A stretch of 64,000 bases of DNA from NCBI GenBank assembly GCA_045585955.1, contig JAZMZK010000018.1, forward strand, positions 52,764 to 116,763, read 5' to 3'. This stretch comes from SIG78 sp045585955 (GTDB lineage: Bacteria > Verrucomicrobiota > Lentisphaeria > Victivallales > Victivallaceae). Below the pieces are notes generated by a model that was given only the letters and a program-made list of their open reading frames with translations, had not been told where the DNA came from and ran no database searches. Shown piece after piece: positions 31,797 to 41,144 of the stretch. The position numbers and the translations under genes were made by a program. Position 1 is the first letter of the stretch. Each line of letters opens with the position of its first letter.

Positions 31797-34403
31797 TCAA
31801 AATCCTAAATCGGGCTGAACGATCCCCAGATCGTTATCAGGTTTATCGTTATTTTCTACTTTTGGCTGCCGGACAACCGGTTTACGAACCACCTTGCGGG
31901 CTGTTTGGGAATTGCTGTCCAAGACCAGCACATCATCTTCCGCAGCCGGAGCATCTTCCGCTGCCGGTTCTTCGGCTTCAACTGCTGGAGTATCCTCGAT
32001 CGTTTCTTCCGGCAGAACAACTTCCTTTTCAAGCGTTTCCGCCGCCGGAACATCTTCTGCAACAGCTTCAACTGTTTCAACTGCCGGAGCTTCAACTGCC
32101 GGAGTTTCAGCGGCCGGGTCTTCAGTCACAGTTACTTCATCGGCAGCAACTTCGGCATTATCAACTTTGAGAGCTTTTTCTTCAACAGCCGCAGCAGCTT
32201 CGACTTTTTCCTCTGAAGCTTCAACTGCTGCCGGAGTTTCCGGAGTTTCAGCTTCCTCTTCCGCCGGAGCCTCCTGTGCGGCTGCGGCAAGAAATTCAGC
32301 CAATTCAGCTTCTTCCAGATAGCGGCTGTGAGTTATTTTAACAATATTCCCGGCAATCAAAAATCCTCTGGCCTTGGGCGAACGCACCGGCAGCGTCATC
32401 AAATTGAGTTCTTCATGCTTGTTATCGCCCCGTTTGGCGGCGATCTCCAAATCGTAGATCGCGTCAGCTCTGGGAGTGAAAAGCTCCAGACGGCAGCCTT
32501 CGGGGCAAAGCATGTACTCTTTTTCTTTGATGAATTTATCAATAGTGGAGCGTTTGCCGTAGAATTTACCGGTTTTCTTTTCCGAATAGATTATACCGAA
32601 CTCCTGTTTGGCATCGTATTTGCGGAAATCGTACAATTTACCGGCGTGCATCTTGTCGGGTATATCGTAAATAATATATTTCCCGGAGCGTTCCACGCAC
32701 AAAAGTTTATCGAACTCGTTGCACATGATCACATCGTCGCTCTTGATATTGGTACCGATATGGCCGTTTTTCCGATCCCAGAATACTTTGATATTGTTCA
32801 ACGCTGCCCGGGTGCGGTCGATCTTTTCGATCTGCTCGATCTCGGTGCGGCGGGGGAAGTTTTTGCCGTACCGCTCTTTGATGTCCTCAAGATAGCCGAT
32901 GGTGTATTCCACAAGGTGTTTCAAATGGTGGCGGACTTCTTTCAAGCGGTCAAGGATCGCCCGGATCTCCTGCTGGTTCTTTTCAATATCAAACCGGGCA
33001 ATACGCCGCACCGGCAGAGCCAGAAGTTTATCAATATCTTCGTTAGTGACATCCCGCAAAAGCTGATCCCGGAACGGTGCCAGACCTTCCTGAACTTCCT
33101 TATATTCCTCTTCCTGCGAACGGCACTCTTCGATGCGTTTGTAAATGCGGTTTTCAAAGAAGAGCTGTGCCAGAGTTTTAGCGTGTTTGGCTTCCAGCAA
33201 ACGCCCTTCTTCGATCTCAAACTCCCGCTTCAAGTAATCCAAAAGTTTGCTTACATTGCGTTTCAGCACATCTGATACACTCATCTGCACCGGGCGGCGG
33301 TCGCAAATCACCGTCATCTTGGGCGAGATACTGACCGAACAATCCGTATACATAAAGAGCCCTTCCCGGGTCTTTTCCGGGTCATACCCTCGCATGGGGG
33401 TAACGCGGATCTCCACCTGGTCGGTAGTGTAATCCACCAGACCGCCGGCGGCAATACGGATCTTGTTTTTTTCGGCAGCCCGTTCAATGGATGCCATCAA
33501 AGAAGCGGTGTTGGTAGTAGCGGGGATCTCCCGGATCACCAGTTCTCTGCCTTCAATATCTATTCTGGCACGCAAAGTTATCTTGCCGTTGCCGTCGTTG
33601 TATTCTCTTACATCCATCACCCCGCCCTGCTGAAAGTCAGGGAATATCTGAAACTCTTCGCCCCGCAAATGGGCGATCTCGGCATCAATAAGCTCGTTGA
33701 AGTTATGGGGCAATATAAGCGTACTCATCCCCACGGCAATACCGTCGGAACCCAGCATCAGCAAACTGGGAACTTTTGCCGGCAGCTGGGTGGGTTCCTT
33801 TTTGCGGCCGTCGTAGTTGGGTATGAAATTGGTTATGTCGTTGTTGAACATAGTTTCATACGCCAGTTTGCTCAAGGCACACTCGGTGTAACGCGCCGCA
33901 GCGGCGGGCGAACCGGTCAGGATATTACCGAAGTTACCTTCTTTATGGATAAAGTAAGGTGTATTCACATGCCGGAGCCGTTCAGTGCCGTCGCTGTCTA
34001 TTTCCATACGCTCAATACAGCCGCCTTTGTTGGCAAGCACCACGATAGCGTCGCCAATGGAAGCATCGCCGTGAGGGTGATAGTGCATGGTATTGCCGAC
34101 AATGTTGGCGGTTTTGGTGGGGCGGCCGTTATCGTAATTCTGATAAAGGGTCCACAAAATTCGCCGCTGTACGGGTTTCAAACCATCATCCACATCAGGT
34201 ATGGCACGGGAACCTATGACATAACTTGCGTAATCCAGAAAGTTCCGATCCATCATCTGGCGGAAAAACTCGTTGCTGCCCCGCTTACGCACCACACTTA
34301 CAGCATCATCAACATCACTGTCGGCAGGAGTTTCCACATTCTCCACTGCCGGATTTTCCAAATCATTTTCTTCGGGCACGGGCAGATTTTTCTCATCACT
34401 CAT
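31797..34403 (-). CDS. parC: DNA topoisomerase IV subunit A-like (ParC/GyrA) with acidic tail
   Basis: An 868-residue type IIA topoisomerase A subunit. After an acidic leader of about 40 residues come NFLDYASYVIGSRAIPDVDD, GLKPVQRRILW, HYHPHGDASIGD (107-118) and AAAARYTECALSK with catalytic Tyr172. In the quinolone-contact loop the residue matching E. coli GyrA Ser83 is Ala114. There is a core and coiled region up to about 690, but the end is not a recognisable beta-pinwheel repeat set. The last 160 residues are low-complexity Ala/Glu/Val/Pro, finishing with basic ARKVVRKPVVRQP. The gene overlaps parE by eight bases, so they form one ParEC enzyme for decatenation. GyrA is possible, but the pair layout fits ParC better. 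Confidence 0.88.
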   Translation of the reverse strand: MSDEKNLPVPEENDLENPAVENVETPADSDVDDAVSVVRKRGSNEFFRQMMDRNFLDYASYVIGSRAIPDVDDGLKPVQRRILWTLYQNYDNGRPTKTANIVGNTMHYHPHGDASIGDAIVVLANKGGCIERMEIDSDGTERLRHVNTPYFIHKEGNFGNILTGSPAAAARYTECALSKLAYETMFNNDITNFIPNYDGRKKEPTQLPAKVPSLLMLGSDGIAVGMSTLILPHNFNELIDAEIAHLRGEEFQIFPDFQQGGVMDVREYNDGNGKITLRARIDIEGRELVIREIPATTNTASLMASIERAAEKNKIRIAAGGLVDYTTDQVEIRVTPMRGYDPEKTREGLFMYTDCSVSISPKMTVICDRRPVQMSVSDVLKRNVSKLLDYLKREFEIEEGRLLEAKHAKTLAQLFFENRIYKRIEECRSQEEEYKEVQEGLAPFRDQLLRDVTNEDIDKLLALPVRRIARFDIEKNQQEIRAILDRLKEVRHHLKHLVEYTIGYLEDIKERYGKNFPRRTEIEQIEKIDRTRAALNNIKVFWDRKNGHIGTNIKSDDVIMCNEFDKLLCVERSGKYIIYDIPDKMHAGKLYDFRKYDAKQEFGIIYSEKKTGKFYGKRSTIDKFIKEKEYMLCPEGCRLELFTPRADAIYDLEIAAKRGDNKHEELNLMTLPVRSPKARGFLIAGNIVKITHSRYLEEAELAEFLAAAAQEAPAEEEAETPETPAAVEASEEKVEAAAAVEEKALKVDNAEVAADEVTVTEDPAAETPAVEAPAVETVEAVAEDVPAAETLEKEVVLPEETIEDTPAVEAEEPAAEDAPAAEDDVLVLDSNSQTARKVVRKPVVRQPKVENNDKPDNDLGIVQPDLGF

Positions 34404-36255
34404 AGTCCGTTACCTCCAGATTGTTCATAATGTAGTTTTTGCGTTCCACGGAGTTTTCGCCCATGTAGAACTTGAGCATATCGTTTACGCCGTGCATGTT
34501 ATCCAATGTAACCGGCGACAAACGCATATCTTTGCCGATAAATACGCCAAAATCGTCCGGAGAAATTTCCCCCAACCCCTTGAAGCGGGTGATTTCGGCA
34601 GCTTTGCCCAGCTTGGCGACCGCTTTATCCCGCTCCGAATCGCTGTAACAGTAAATCGGTGCCGTCCCGGTTTTGCGAACCCGGTAGAGCGGAGTTTCCA
34701 GCACATACAAGTGCCCCGACAATACCAGCTGGTCAAAGAAACACAAAAAGAATGTGATCATCAAATTCCGGATATGAAGTCCATCCACATCAGCATCGGT
34801 TGCCAGAATGATCTTATCGTAACGCAGAAACTCTGTGGAGTCTTCCACCCCCAGCGACTTCATAAGGAAAGTGAGTTCCTCATTTTTATAAATCATTTCA
34901 AAAGTTTCGCCGTAGGAGTTTTTGGGCTTGCCGCGCAATTCAAAAATCGCCTGACAATCCGGGTCGCGGCGTTTTTCCAAACTCCCGGCGGCGGACTGAC
35001 CTTCGGTAAGGAAGATCATCGTTTCCTTGGGCTGAACGCCACGGGGCCACTTGGAGCCGATATGGTATTTGCAATCCTTGAGTTTGGGTATACGCAAAAC
35101 GGTTTTCTGGGAAGTTTCTTTAGCACTCTTTTTGACTTCCTGAACCTTGCGCCGCACCTGTTCGTTGCGGGAAATTTTATCCAGCAATATATCTTTGATT
35201 TCCACATTTTTCAAAAGATAATTGCAAATTTCGTCCTTGACCGTCTGCACGATGGGGCCCCTTACTTCGGTGCTGCCCAACTTGTTTTTGGTCTGGGATT
35301 CAAAAACCGGGTTCTGCATTTTTATAGCAATAGCTCCGGTGATACCATCGCGCACATCAGCTGCCTGATAGTTTTTGCCGGATATATCGTTGATCGCCTT
35401 TAAAATGCCTTCGCAAAATGCCGACTGGTGAGTTCCGCCGTCGGTGGTGTGCTGACCGTTGACAAAAGAAAAATAGGTTTGACCGTACTCGTCACTGTGG
35501 GTAAAGGCAAATTCCAGAGTTTTGCTTTTGTAGTGTATCACATCGTATATGGCGTTATCTTCCACTTCGCTGGTGAGCAGATCTTTCAACCCCTCTTTGC
35601 TGTAAAACCTCTGATCGTTGAGGTAAATGGAAAGCCCGGTATTCAAATACGCATACATCCAGAGCCGCTTTTCCACAAAACTCATGCGGTATCTGAACTC
35701 GTGAAAGATCTCCGGATCGGGGCGGAATACGATCAAAGTACCGTCCCGTTCTTCGGTATCGCCCTCCACATCACTATCGAGAATACCCTGTTTGAAAGTT
35801 ATTTCCCGGTAATGGCCGGAGCGGATACTGCGGGCAATAAAAGTTTCCGAAAGAAAGTTCACCGCCTTAACGCCCACACCATTCATCCCCACCGAAAACT
35901 GAAAGGCATCTGTATCGTACTTGCCGCCGGTGTTGATATCCGAAACGCACTCCACAAGTTTGCCCTGGGGTATACCACGGCCGTAGTCCCGCACCGAAAC
36001 GGTGTTATCTTCAGTAATAGTTATATCCAAACGCCTGCCGAAGTTCATAATAAACTCGTCGACACCGTTATCCACCACTTCTTTCAGCAAAACATATATC
36101 CCGTCATCCGGGTGCGAACCATCCCCTGCCCGGCCGATATACATCCCCAAACGGGCACGCACATGATCCCGGGCATCAAGGTGCTTGATATGACTTTCGT
36201 CATAGTTGACCGCACCACTTGCCGGTGTATTCAAATTTTCCAAATCTTCCGCCAT
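34396..36255 (-). CDS. parE: DNA topoisomerase IV subunit B-like (ParE)
   Basis: A 619-residue GHKL-ATPase subunit. It shows RARLGMYIGR, EVVDNGVDEFI (ATP/Mg N-box), VRDYGRGIPQGK, GMNGVGVKAVN, and the TOPRIM motifs FLTEGQSAAGSLEKRRDPDC with the catalytic Glu, FELRGKPKNSYG and ATDADVDGLHIRNLMITFF (DXD). The EGQSAAGS form, instead of EGDSAGGS of GyrB, also occurs in ParE of other Gram-negative phyla, which supports topoisomerase IV over gyrase. It is the first gene of a near-gapless run to 25861. Its leader contains a CCGGAAA/TTTCCGG hairpin near 36280-36298 upstream of the AGGA ribosome site. Confidence 0.92.
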   Translation of the reverse strand: MAEDLENLNTPASGAVNYDESHIKHLDARDHVRARLGMYIGRAGDGSHPDDGIYVLLKEVVDNGVDEFIMNFGRRLDITITEDNTVSVRDYGRGIPQGKLVECVSDINTGGKYDTDAFQFSVGMNGVGVKAVNFLSETFIARSIRSGHYREITFKQGILDSDVEGDTEERDGTLIVFRPDPEIFHEFRYRMSFVEKRLWMYAYLNTGLSIYLNDQRFYSKEGLKDLLTSEVEDNAIYDVIHYKSKTLEFAFTHSDEYGQTYFSFVNGQHTTDGGTHQSAFCEGILKAINDISGKNYQAADVRDGITGAIAIKMQNPVFESQTKNKLGSTEVRGPIVQTVKDEICNYLLKNVEIKDILLDKISRNEQVRRKVQEVKKSAKETSQKTVLRIPKLKDCKYHIGSKWPRGVQPKETMIFLTEGQSAAGSLEKRRDPDCQAIFELRGKPKNSYGETFEMIYKNEELTFLMKSLGVEDSTEFLRYDKIILATDADVDGLHIRNLMITFFLCFFDQLVLSGHLYVLETPLYRVRKTGTAPIYCYSDSERDKAVAKLGKAAEITRFKGLGEISPDDFGVFIGKDMRLSPVTLDNMHGVNDMLKFYMGENSVERKNYIMNNLEVTDYE

Positions 36256-36393
36256 AAAATTCCTGTTCCAACTTCCGGAAAAACACTTTCCGGCAACAAT
36301 ATAAGTATAACTGAACTAATTTAACTCAAAAGTGCAAAATTTCAAGTCTGGAACCGGTTTTTTCAGCAAAAACAATCGAAAAAAGTTTATATA

Positions 36394-36416
36394 CATCACC
36401 CCGTTGCGGGATGATG
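36394..36416 (-). terminator. Terminator after the double-hydrolase gene
   Basis: On the minus strand CATCATCCCG-CAA-CGGGGTGATG forms a stem with one mismatch, followed shortly by an AT stretch containing TTTTTT. It lies about 50 bases beyond the stop of the 36467-38740 gene. Confidence 0.55.
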
Positions 36417-36466
36417 CTTTGATTCTGTTTTGTTCAATGCAAAAACAACACAAGTTTACCGGTGGG

Positions 36467-38740
36467 TTATTCGGCGTGTTTCAGAATAAAATCCGTCAGC
36501 TGCTTCGGGTTATCCAAACCGTGGGGATGATGACCGTAAAACTTGTGGTTTATGACGGTCAAATTTCCACCCGCAGCCTTAAAGTTTTTGGCAAAAATAT
36601 CGAAGTTGGTCTTGTTGGGCACCGTCTGATCTTCGCCATGACGGATAGCGATCACCGGTATTCCGGCTTTGGCGATGACCTTGCAGCTGTTGTTGGGGGA
36701 ATATTTGCTTTTCAGTAATTCTTTGCCTTTAAGAGCGTAGGTCTTTTCATACACTTTAAGCGAAGCTGGGTTGCTGGAATAAATAGTTGTTACCGGAGCA
36801 TCCAGATAGATCGCTGATACCGTTTCCGGATACTCTGCTGCCCAACGGAGGGCATACAGTCCGCCAATACTCAAGCCGGAAAGTGCCGCCTTGGGAGCAA
36901 AAGAAAGTCCTTGCAGCATATCATAAAATCTGCGGGCGATCTGGATACCTTCCGGATTCATTCTTGTATCGTGCAAATCAATGTAAACATAGTGATACCC
37001 TTTTTCCAGAAGCTGGAACGCCGGGGTACGGCTGGTGAACGCAGTAGGCCATTGCAAACACCAGAGCCAGGGCATACCCGGAGCAGGTTTATCAGGTGCT
37101 GTAATAAAACATTTGCGGCCCTCAAAGGTGAAAGCATAGTGCTTGAAACCGTTCCACAAACGCGGTTCTACATTGGGGTATTTTATCGTTTGGCTGGGGG
37201 TATCGCACTCTTTTTGAGCCTCTTGGGCTGACATTGAAGCAGTAAACAACTCGTCCCGCTTGGGGGTTTTTATTTCCGGATACGGCACAAATTTGAAACC
37301 GCTTTTTTTATCGCCAACAGTCATTAAGGGGTACGGCGGCACCGGGTATTCAGCACCACGGCTGGTGACGCCGGTAAGCACATCGGGTTTTACACCTTTT
37401 TCCACCCAGTCAAACATGATATTATCAATATTTTTAAGCGTTTTTATGCCGCTGCCGGAAACATGGCTGCGGCCGGGCAATATGTAGTAGAGAAAATTCT
37501 CTTTAAGTTCATCAACTCCACCGGCAGCTGCTGAAGCACGCTGATAGTAGTCCAACATGCCGAAATAAGGAACGATATCATCTTCTGTGCCGGAATAAAC
37601 AATAAGTTTGCCGCCCCGTTTGCGGAAGGCACTCAAATCCGGATTTTCAGCATTAAATATGGGACTCATGACCTTAAATACTTCTTCCAGATCATTATCG
37701 ATATCGCACTTGGTTAAATCAAAATCTCTTCCGTAAAAAAAATTGAGCATTGCCAAACGGCTTGCCCCCACGCTGTGCAAATTACTTCCGCCCATAGGCA
37801 CAGAATTACCGGCATAACGCTTGCCGATATAGACGGGACCAAAAAGTTTTTCAATGCGTTTTGCCATATCAGGCGTAATGGTTTTGTCCAGCTCCGCAGC
37901 GATCCGGGCAACTTCCCGGGCGGCTTCCGGAGTGTAACGCGGGTCGGCAATGAATTTTCCCCCAGTGTAAGCAGGACTCTTGCCGGCAAAGTATTTTAGA
38001 GCAGCTTTGCGTATCACCTGCAAGTGTTTGTCAGTAAAGAGTTTTTTCCCGTTATCATCATGCAGTGTCCGGTAAACATGCAAATTACTTGCCAACAGAT
38101 AAAGCCGGGTGGAGGCTGGCACGACTGAAATTATACCGTCGTAATCTTCCGGAAATTTCTGTGCTTCGTGCAATCCCTGCCCGCCGCCGGTGGAAAGGCC
38201 GAAAAAGTAGTTGTAATCAGATTTTCTGCCGTAATACAGTTTAATTATCTCTTTGGCGGTAACGGTCATAAGGTGTGTGGAACGGAAAGCGAAATCCTTC
38301 CAGACTTCCGGATTTTTCTCCCGATGGCGGGAAAACCCCATATCGGTTATTGCTACTGCGTTATTGTTTCCGGCAAGCTGCTGCGTAAACCCGGTAGAAC
38401 CGGTAAGCTGTACCCAATTATAGAAATTGCCGGGGTAATTTTCAGGGAATCCGGTATTGCCGATCCCGATAAATCTGCCGCTCCAAACCTCTGGCACCGG
38501 TAAGGCAACTCCACAGCGGATGTAACTTTGCGGAGTGGGGTTCAACACATAACGGATCAGCAGCAGATCTACATTATTGACTTTTACTTTTTCAATCGAC
38601 TCAACTTTGCCTTGTTGGGCAAGATATTTTTTGATGGCAGCGAGCCGGATTTTTTCTTCAGGTAATTTTTCCGGAAGCGGTGTTGAGCTGCAACCGCAAA
38701 GCATTGCGGTCAATATTGCCGAACTTATAAGTCTTTTCAT
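36467..38740 (-). CDS. Lipoprotein with tannase/feruloyl-esterase domain plus a second alpha/beta hydrolase
   Basis: A 757-residue exported protein. The signal MKRLISSAILTAMLCGCSS ends in a lipobox-like LCGC, so a lipid-anchored form is likely. Residues about 60-460 match the tannase/feruloyl esterase family: WSGRFIGIGNTG, NYFFGLSTGGGQGLHEAQ with the nucleophile Ser, FPEDYDGIISVVPA, and a C-terminal His in LPGRSHVSG. The Cys normally before the Ser and after the His are both absent. Residues about 520-757 form a separate alpha/beta hydrolase (ALSGLSIGGLYALRWA; RHGEDQTVPN; HHPHGLD). It probably cleaves ester-linked phenolics or acyl groups on plant or host glycans outside the cytoplasm. The start at 38740 was chosen by AAGGAG and the signal peptide. 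Confidence 0.85.
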   Translation of the reverse strand: MKRLISSAILTAMLCGCSSTPLPEKLPEEKIRLAAIKKYLAQQGKVESIEKVKVNNVDLLLIRYVLNPTPQSYIRCGVALPVPEVWSGRFIGIGNTGFPENYPGNFYNWVQLTGSTGFTQQLAGNNNAVAITDMGFSRHREKNPEVWKDFAFRSTHLMTVTAKEIIKLYYGRKSDYNYFFGLSTGGGQGLHEAQKFPEDYDGIISVVPASTRLYLLASNLHVYRTLHDDNGKKLFTDKHLQVIRKAALKYFAGKSPAYTGGKFIADPRYTPEAAREVARIAAELDKTITPDMAKRIEKLFGPVYIGKRYAGNSVPMGGSNLHSVGASRLAMLNFFYGRDFDLTKCDIDNDLEEVFKVMSPIFNAENPDLSAFRKRGGKLIVYSGTEDDIVPYFGMLDYYQRASAAAGGVDELKENFLYYILPGRSHVSGSGIKTLKNIDNIMFDWVEKGVKPDVLTGVTSRGAEYPVPPYPLMTVGDKKSGFKFVPYPEIKTPKRDELFTASMSAQEAQKECDTPSQTIKYPNVEPRLWNGFKHYAFTFEGRKCFITAPDKPAPGMPWLWCLQWPTAFTSRTPAFQLLEKGYHYVYIDLHDTRMNPEGIQIARRFYDMLQGLSFAPKAALSGLSIGGLYALRWAAEYPETVSAIYLDAPVTTIYSSNPASLKVYEKTYALKGKELLKSKYSPNNSCKVIAKAGIPVIAIRHGEDQTVPNKTNFDIFAKNFKAAGGNLTVINHKFYGHHPHGLDNPKQLTDFILKHAE

Positions 38741-38768
38741 AAAATAAACTCCTTTTTGAGATTTGGCT

Positions 38769-38797
38769 AAGATAACTCTTATTCTTGAATATTTCAA
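38769..38797 (-). promoter_or_regulatory. Promoter of the double-hydrolase gene
   Basis: On the minus strand TTGAAA (38797-38792), 17 bases, TATCTT (38774-38769). The leader includes AAAAAGGAG before the ATG at 38740. Confidence 0.55.
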
Positions 38798-38826
38798 ATC
38801 TTAAAAACATTTTTTTCAATAACACC

Positions 38827-38854
38827 TTGAAAATAAAGAAAAAAGTTGTATGTT
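38827..38854 (+). promoter_or_regulatory. Candidate promoter of the metallophosphoesterase gene
   Basis: TTGAAA (38827-38832), 16 bases, TATGTT (38849-38854). If used, transcription would start at or next to the ATG at 38861, giving a leaderless mRNA, and would exclude the in-frame ATG at 38846. Confidence 0.4.
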
Positions 38855-38860
38855 ATATTT

Positions 38861-39760
38861 ATGGAAAAATCAAAGAAAAAATCATATTTTATCCGCCGTT
38901 TGAAGCTCTTTTTCAAACGCAATTATGCAACTTTGATCGCTTTGCCGGTCATCTTTGCATTGGCTTATTATACCTTGAAAATCGAACCGGATTCTTTGCG
39001 GATAACCAAATACACATTTTATCACGAAAAAGTTACGCCGGAATTGGACAATACACTTATAGTGCTGATTGCCGATCTGCACACCAATACCCGGCGGCAA
39101 AAGTTGTGGCAGAAAGTCGTTGAGCGGTTGAACACCATCCCTGCTGATACGATCATACTGCAAGCGGGCGATCTGGTGAACGGCAACGGCAAAGGACTGA
39201 AAATCAACGAAATCCTGCAAAAACTAAAAATGCTCAAAAATCCTTCACGCATTTATTCCGTACCCGGCAACCACGAATACCGTTACCGCCACGGCGGATT
39301 TAAGGCGGTTGCCAACGCATTTACCCGCAATGATCTGACCTTATTGCAGGATAAAAGTCTGGTTATCAACACAGCCAACGGCGGCAAATTCAATTTAGTG
39401 GGGCTGGATTTTATGCGCAACCCCCACCGGAGAATGGATAAAAGCCGCACTGAAAAACTTTTCCGGGATGATATGCTCAATATTGTTTTGACTCACACTC
39501 CGGAAGATTTGCCATATCTCCCGACTCAAGCCCACCTGACTTTATCCGGGCACACCCACGGCGGACAAATCCATATACCTTTGCTGGGCAGCGTGATAAA
39601 TCCCCCCGGCTACCCTCGCAAATACAGTTACGGCAAGGTCGTTGAAAACAACAAAACTCTGCTTGTAACCTCCGGTTTGGGGTCAGCGTACACTCAAGCA
39701 AGATTTTGTATGCCGCCTGAAATCGTTTTTATTACGCTTAAAATGCCGAATAAAAAGTGA
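38861..39760 (+). CDS. Membrane-anchored metallophosphoesterase (YkuE-like)
   Basis: A 299-residue calcineurin-like phosphoesterase with one N-terminal membrane helix (YATLIALPVIFALAYYTL, about 20-37) after a basic stretch. All metal motifs are visible: VLIADLHTNTR (DXH), LQAGDLVNGNG (GD), SVPGNHEYRY (GNHE), VLTHTPEDLP and LSGHTHGGQIHIP (GHTH). This set and the size fit the YkuE/YaeI group, some of which act on lipid A precursors or polyprenyl diphosphates; the substrate is not known here. The start was set at 38861; no Shine-Dalgarno is visible and the promoter appears to end just before it. An alternative ATG lies at 38846. Confidence 0.85.
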   Translation: MEKSKKKSYFIRRLKLFFKRNYATLIALPVIFALAYYTLKIEPDSLRITKYTFYHEKVTPELDNTLIVLIADLHTNTRRQKLWQKVVERLNTIPADTIILQAGDLVNGNGKGLKINEILQKLKMLKNPSRIYSVPGNHEYRYRHGGFKAVANAFTRNDLTLLQDKSLVINTANGGKFNLVGLDFMRNPHRRMDKSRTEKLFRDDMLNIVLTHTPEDLPYLPTQAHLTLSGHTHGGQIHIPLLGSVINPPGYPRKYSYGKVVENNKTLLVTSGLGSAYTQARFCMPPEIVFITLKMPNKK

Positions 39761-39768
39761 TTTTCCGC

Positions 39769-39798
39769 TTGTAACTTTGCTTTACAGGGTTATATTAT
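39769..39798 (+). promoter_or_regulatory. Candidate promoter of tyrS
   Basis: TTGTAA (39769-39774), 18 bases, TATTAT (39793-39798), about 45 bases before the likely start codon. Confidence 0.5.
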
Positions 39799-39841
39799 AA
39801 GGATATTTGTTTTTTAATCTATAAAGTCAAAGGTGAATGCA

Positions 39842-41128
39842 GTGAATATTTTTGAAGAACTCAAGGCTCGCGGGTTCGTCTACCAGATGACCGACGAAGC
39901 AGCTATTGAAAAGCTCCTTGCTACCGGAAAAGTCGTTTTCTATTGCGGTTTTGACCCCACCGGCTCCAGCTTGCATGTCGGGCACCTTTTGCCGGTAATG
40001 GCAATGCGTATGCTCCAGAAAGCCGGACATGTACCCACTGTTCTGGTGGGCGGTGCCACCGGTGCCATCGGCGACCCCTCCGGCAGATCCACTGCCCGCA
40101 ACATGATCACTATGGAAGAAGTTGCATACAATGTGGAGTGTCTGAAAAGCCAGCTCTCGCGTTTCATCACGCTGGAAAACGGCGAAGCTAATTTTGTCAA
40201 CAACTATGACTGGTTCGGCAAAATCAAGCTGCTGGACTTTTTGCGTGACATCGGCAGCCGTTTTTCGGTGAACCGTATGCTGGCACAGAAATCAGTGGAA
40301 AGCCGTTTGGAAAACGGGCTCTCGTTCCTCGAATTCAGCTACTCGCTGCTTCAGGGCTATGACTTCTATCACCTCAACAAAGAGTACAACTGCACGCTGG
40401 AGATCGGCGGTCAGGATCAGTGGGGCAACATGGTTGCCGGTACTGAACTTATCCGCAGAATGTACGAAGAAGAAAAAGAAGTCCATGTGCTGACCATTCC
40501 GCTGTTGATCAACCCCGCCACCGGGCAGAAGTTCGGCAAATCCATCGGCGGCACCAGTGTCTGGCTGGATGTGAACCGCACCAGTGTATTCGATTATTAC
40601 CAGTTCTGGCGGAACTGCGACGATGCCATGCTGGGCGATCTGCTGAAAAAATTCGCTATCGAACTGCCGCTGGAAGAGTGTATTGCTCTGGCAGAGTGCG
40701 AAAATATCAACCGTGCTAAAGAAATTCTTGCCTTTGAAGCTACCAAGATGGCTCACGGCGAACAGGCGGCTAAAGAAGCCTTCCTCACCGCCGGCAGCCA
40801 GTTCGGTTTTGCCGATCCGGAACGGAAGGTGCCTACCACCAGTGCAGTAGGTTCCATTGAGTGCAAAGTCGAAACGAGCTATCCTGAAATCACATTGCCC
40901 GCAGACTTGCTGGAAGGCGACGGCTTGTGGATCGTTCAGCTGCTGGTCAAGAGCGAATTGTGCAAGACCAACAGCGATGCCCGCCGTTTGCTGCAAGGCA
41001 ATGCGGTAAAGGTCAACGGCGAAAAAGTTACCGATATGAACACAACTTATAAAACTGCCGATGTACCGGAAAAGGAACTGCTGGTGCAAAGCGGCAAAAA
41101 GAACTTCAAAAAAGTTATCTTTGCCTGA
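39842..41128 (+). CDS. tyrS: Tyrosyl-tRNA synthetase
   Basis: TyrS charges tRNA-Tyr. The 428-residue protein has FYCGFDPTGSSLHVGHLLPV (the HIGH-type motif is HVGH), GGATGAIGDPSGR, FLEFSYSLLQGYDFYHL, QIGGQDQWGN-type EIGGQDQWGNMVAG and the KFGKSIGG (KMSKS-type) loop, then a C-terminal S4-like RNA-binding domain (SDARRLLQGNAVKVNGEKV). The size is that of the TyrRS-S group. Start: a GTG at 39842 with AAAGG eight bases upstream is preferred; a GTG at 39833 in frame is too close to that site. A terminator follows. No T-box leader was seen. Confidence 0.96.
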   Translation: MNIFEELKARGFVYQMTDEAAIEKLLATGKVVFYCGFDPTGSSLHVGHLLPVMAMRMLQKAGHVPTVLVGGATGAIGDPSGRSTARNMITMEEVAYNVECLKSQLSRFITLENGEANFVNNYDWFGKIKLLDFLRDIGSRFSVNRMLAQKSVESRLENGLSFLEFSYSLLQGYDFYHLNKEYNCTLEIGGQDQWGNMVAGTELIRRMYEEEKEVHVLTIPLLINPATGQKFGKSIGGTSVWLDVNRTSVFDYYQFWRNCDDAMLGDLLKKFAIELPLEECIALAECENINRAKEILAFEATKMAHGEQAAKEAFLTAGSQFGFADPERKVPTTSAVGSIECKVETSYPEITLPADLLEGDGLWIVQLLVKSELCKTNSDARRLLQGNAVKVNGEKVTDMNTTYKTADVPEKELLVQSGKKNFKKVIFA

Positions 41129-41144
41129 TAAACCATAAAACTCA

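Noticed and set aside
31862..32322. Plus-strand frames rich in Ser/Thr/Ala or Leu/Pro
   Set aside because: They are mirror images of the low-complexity tail of the ParC gene; composition explains them.
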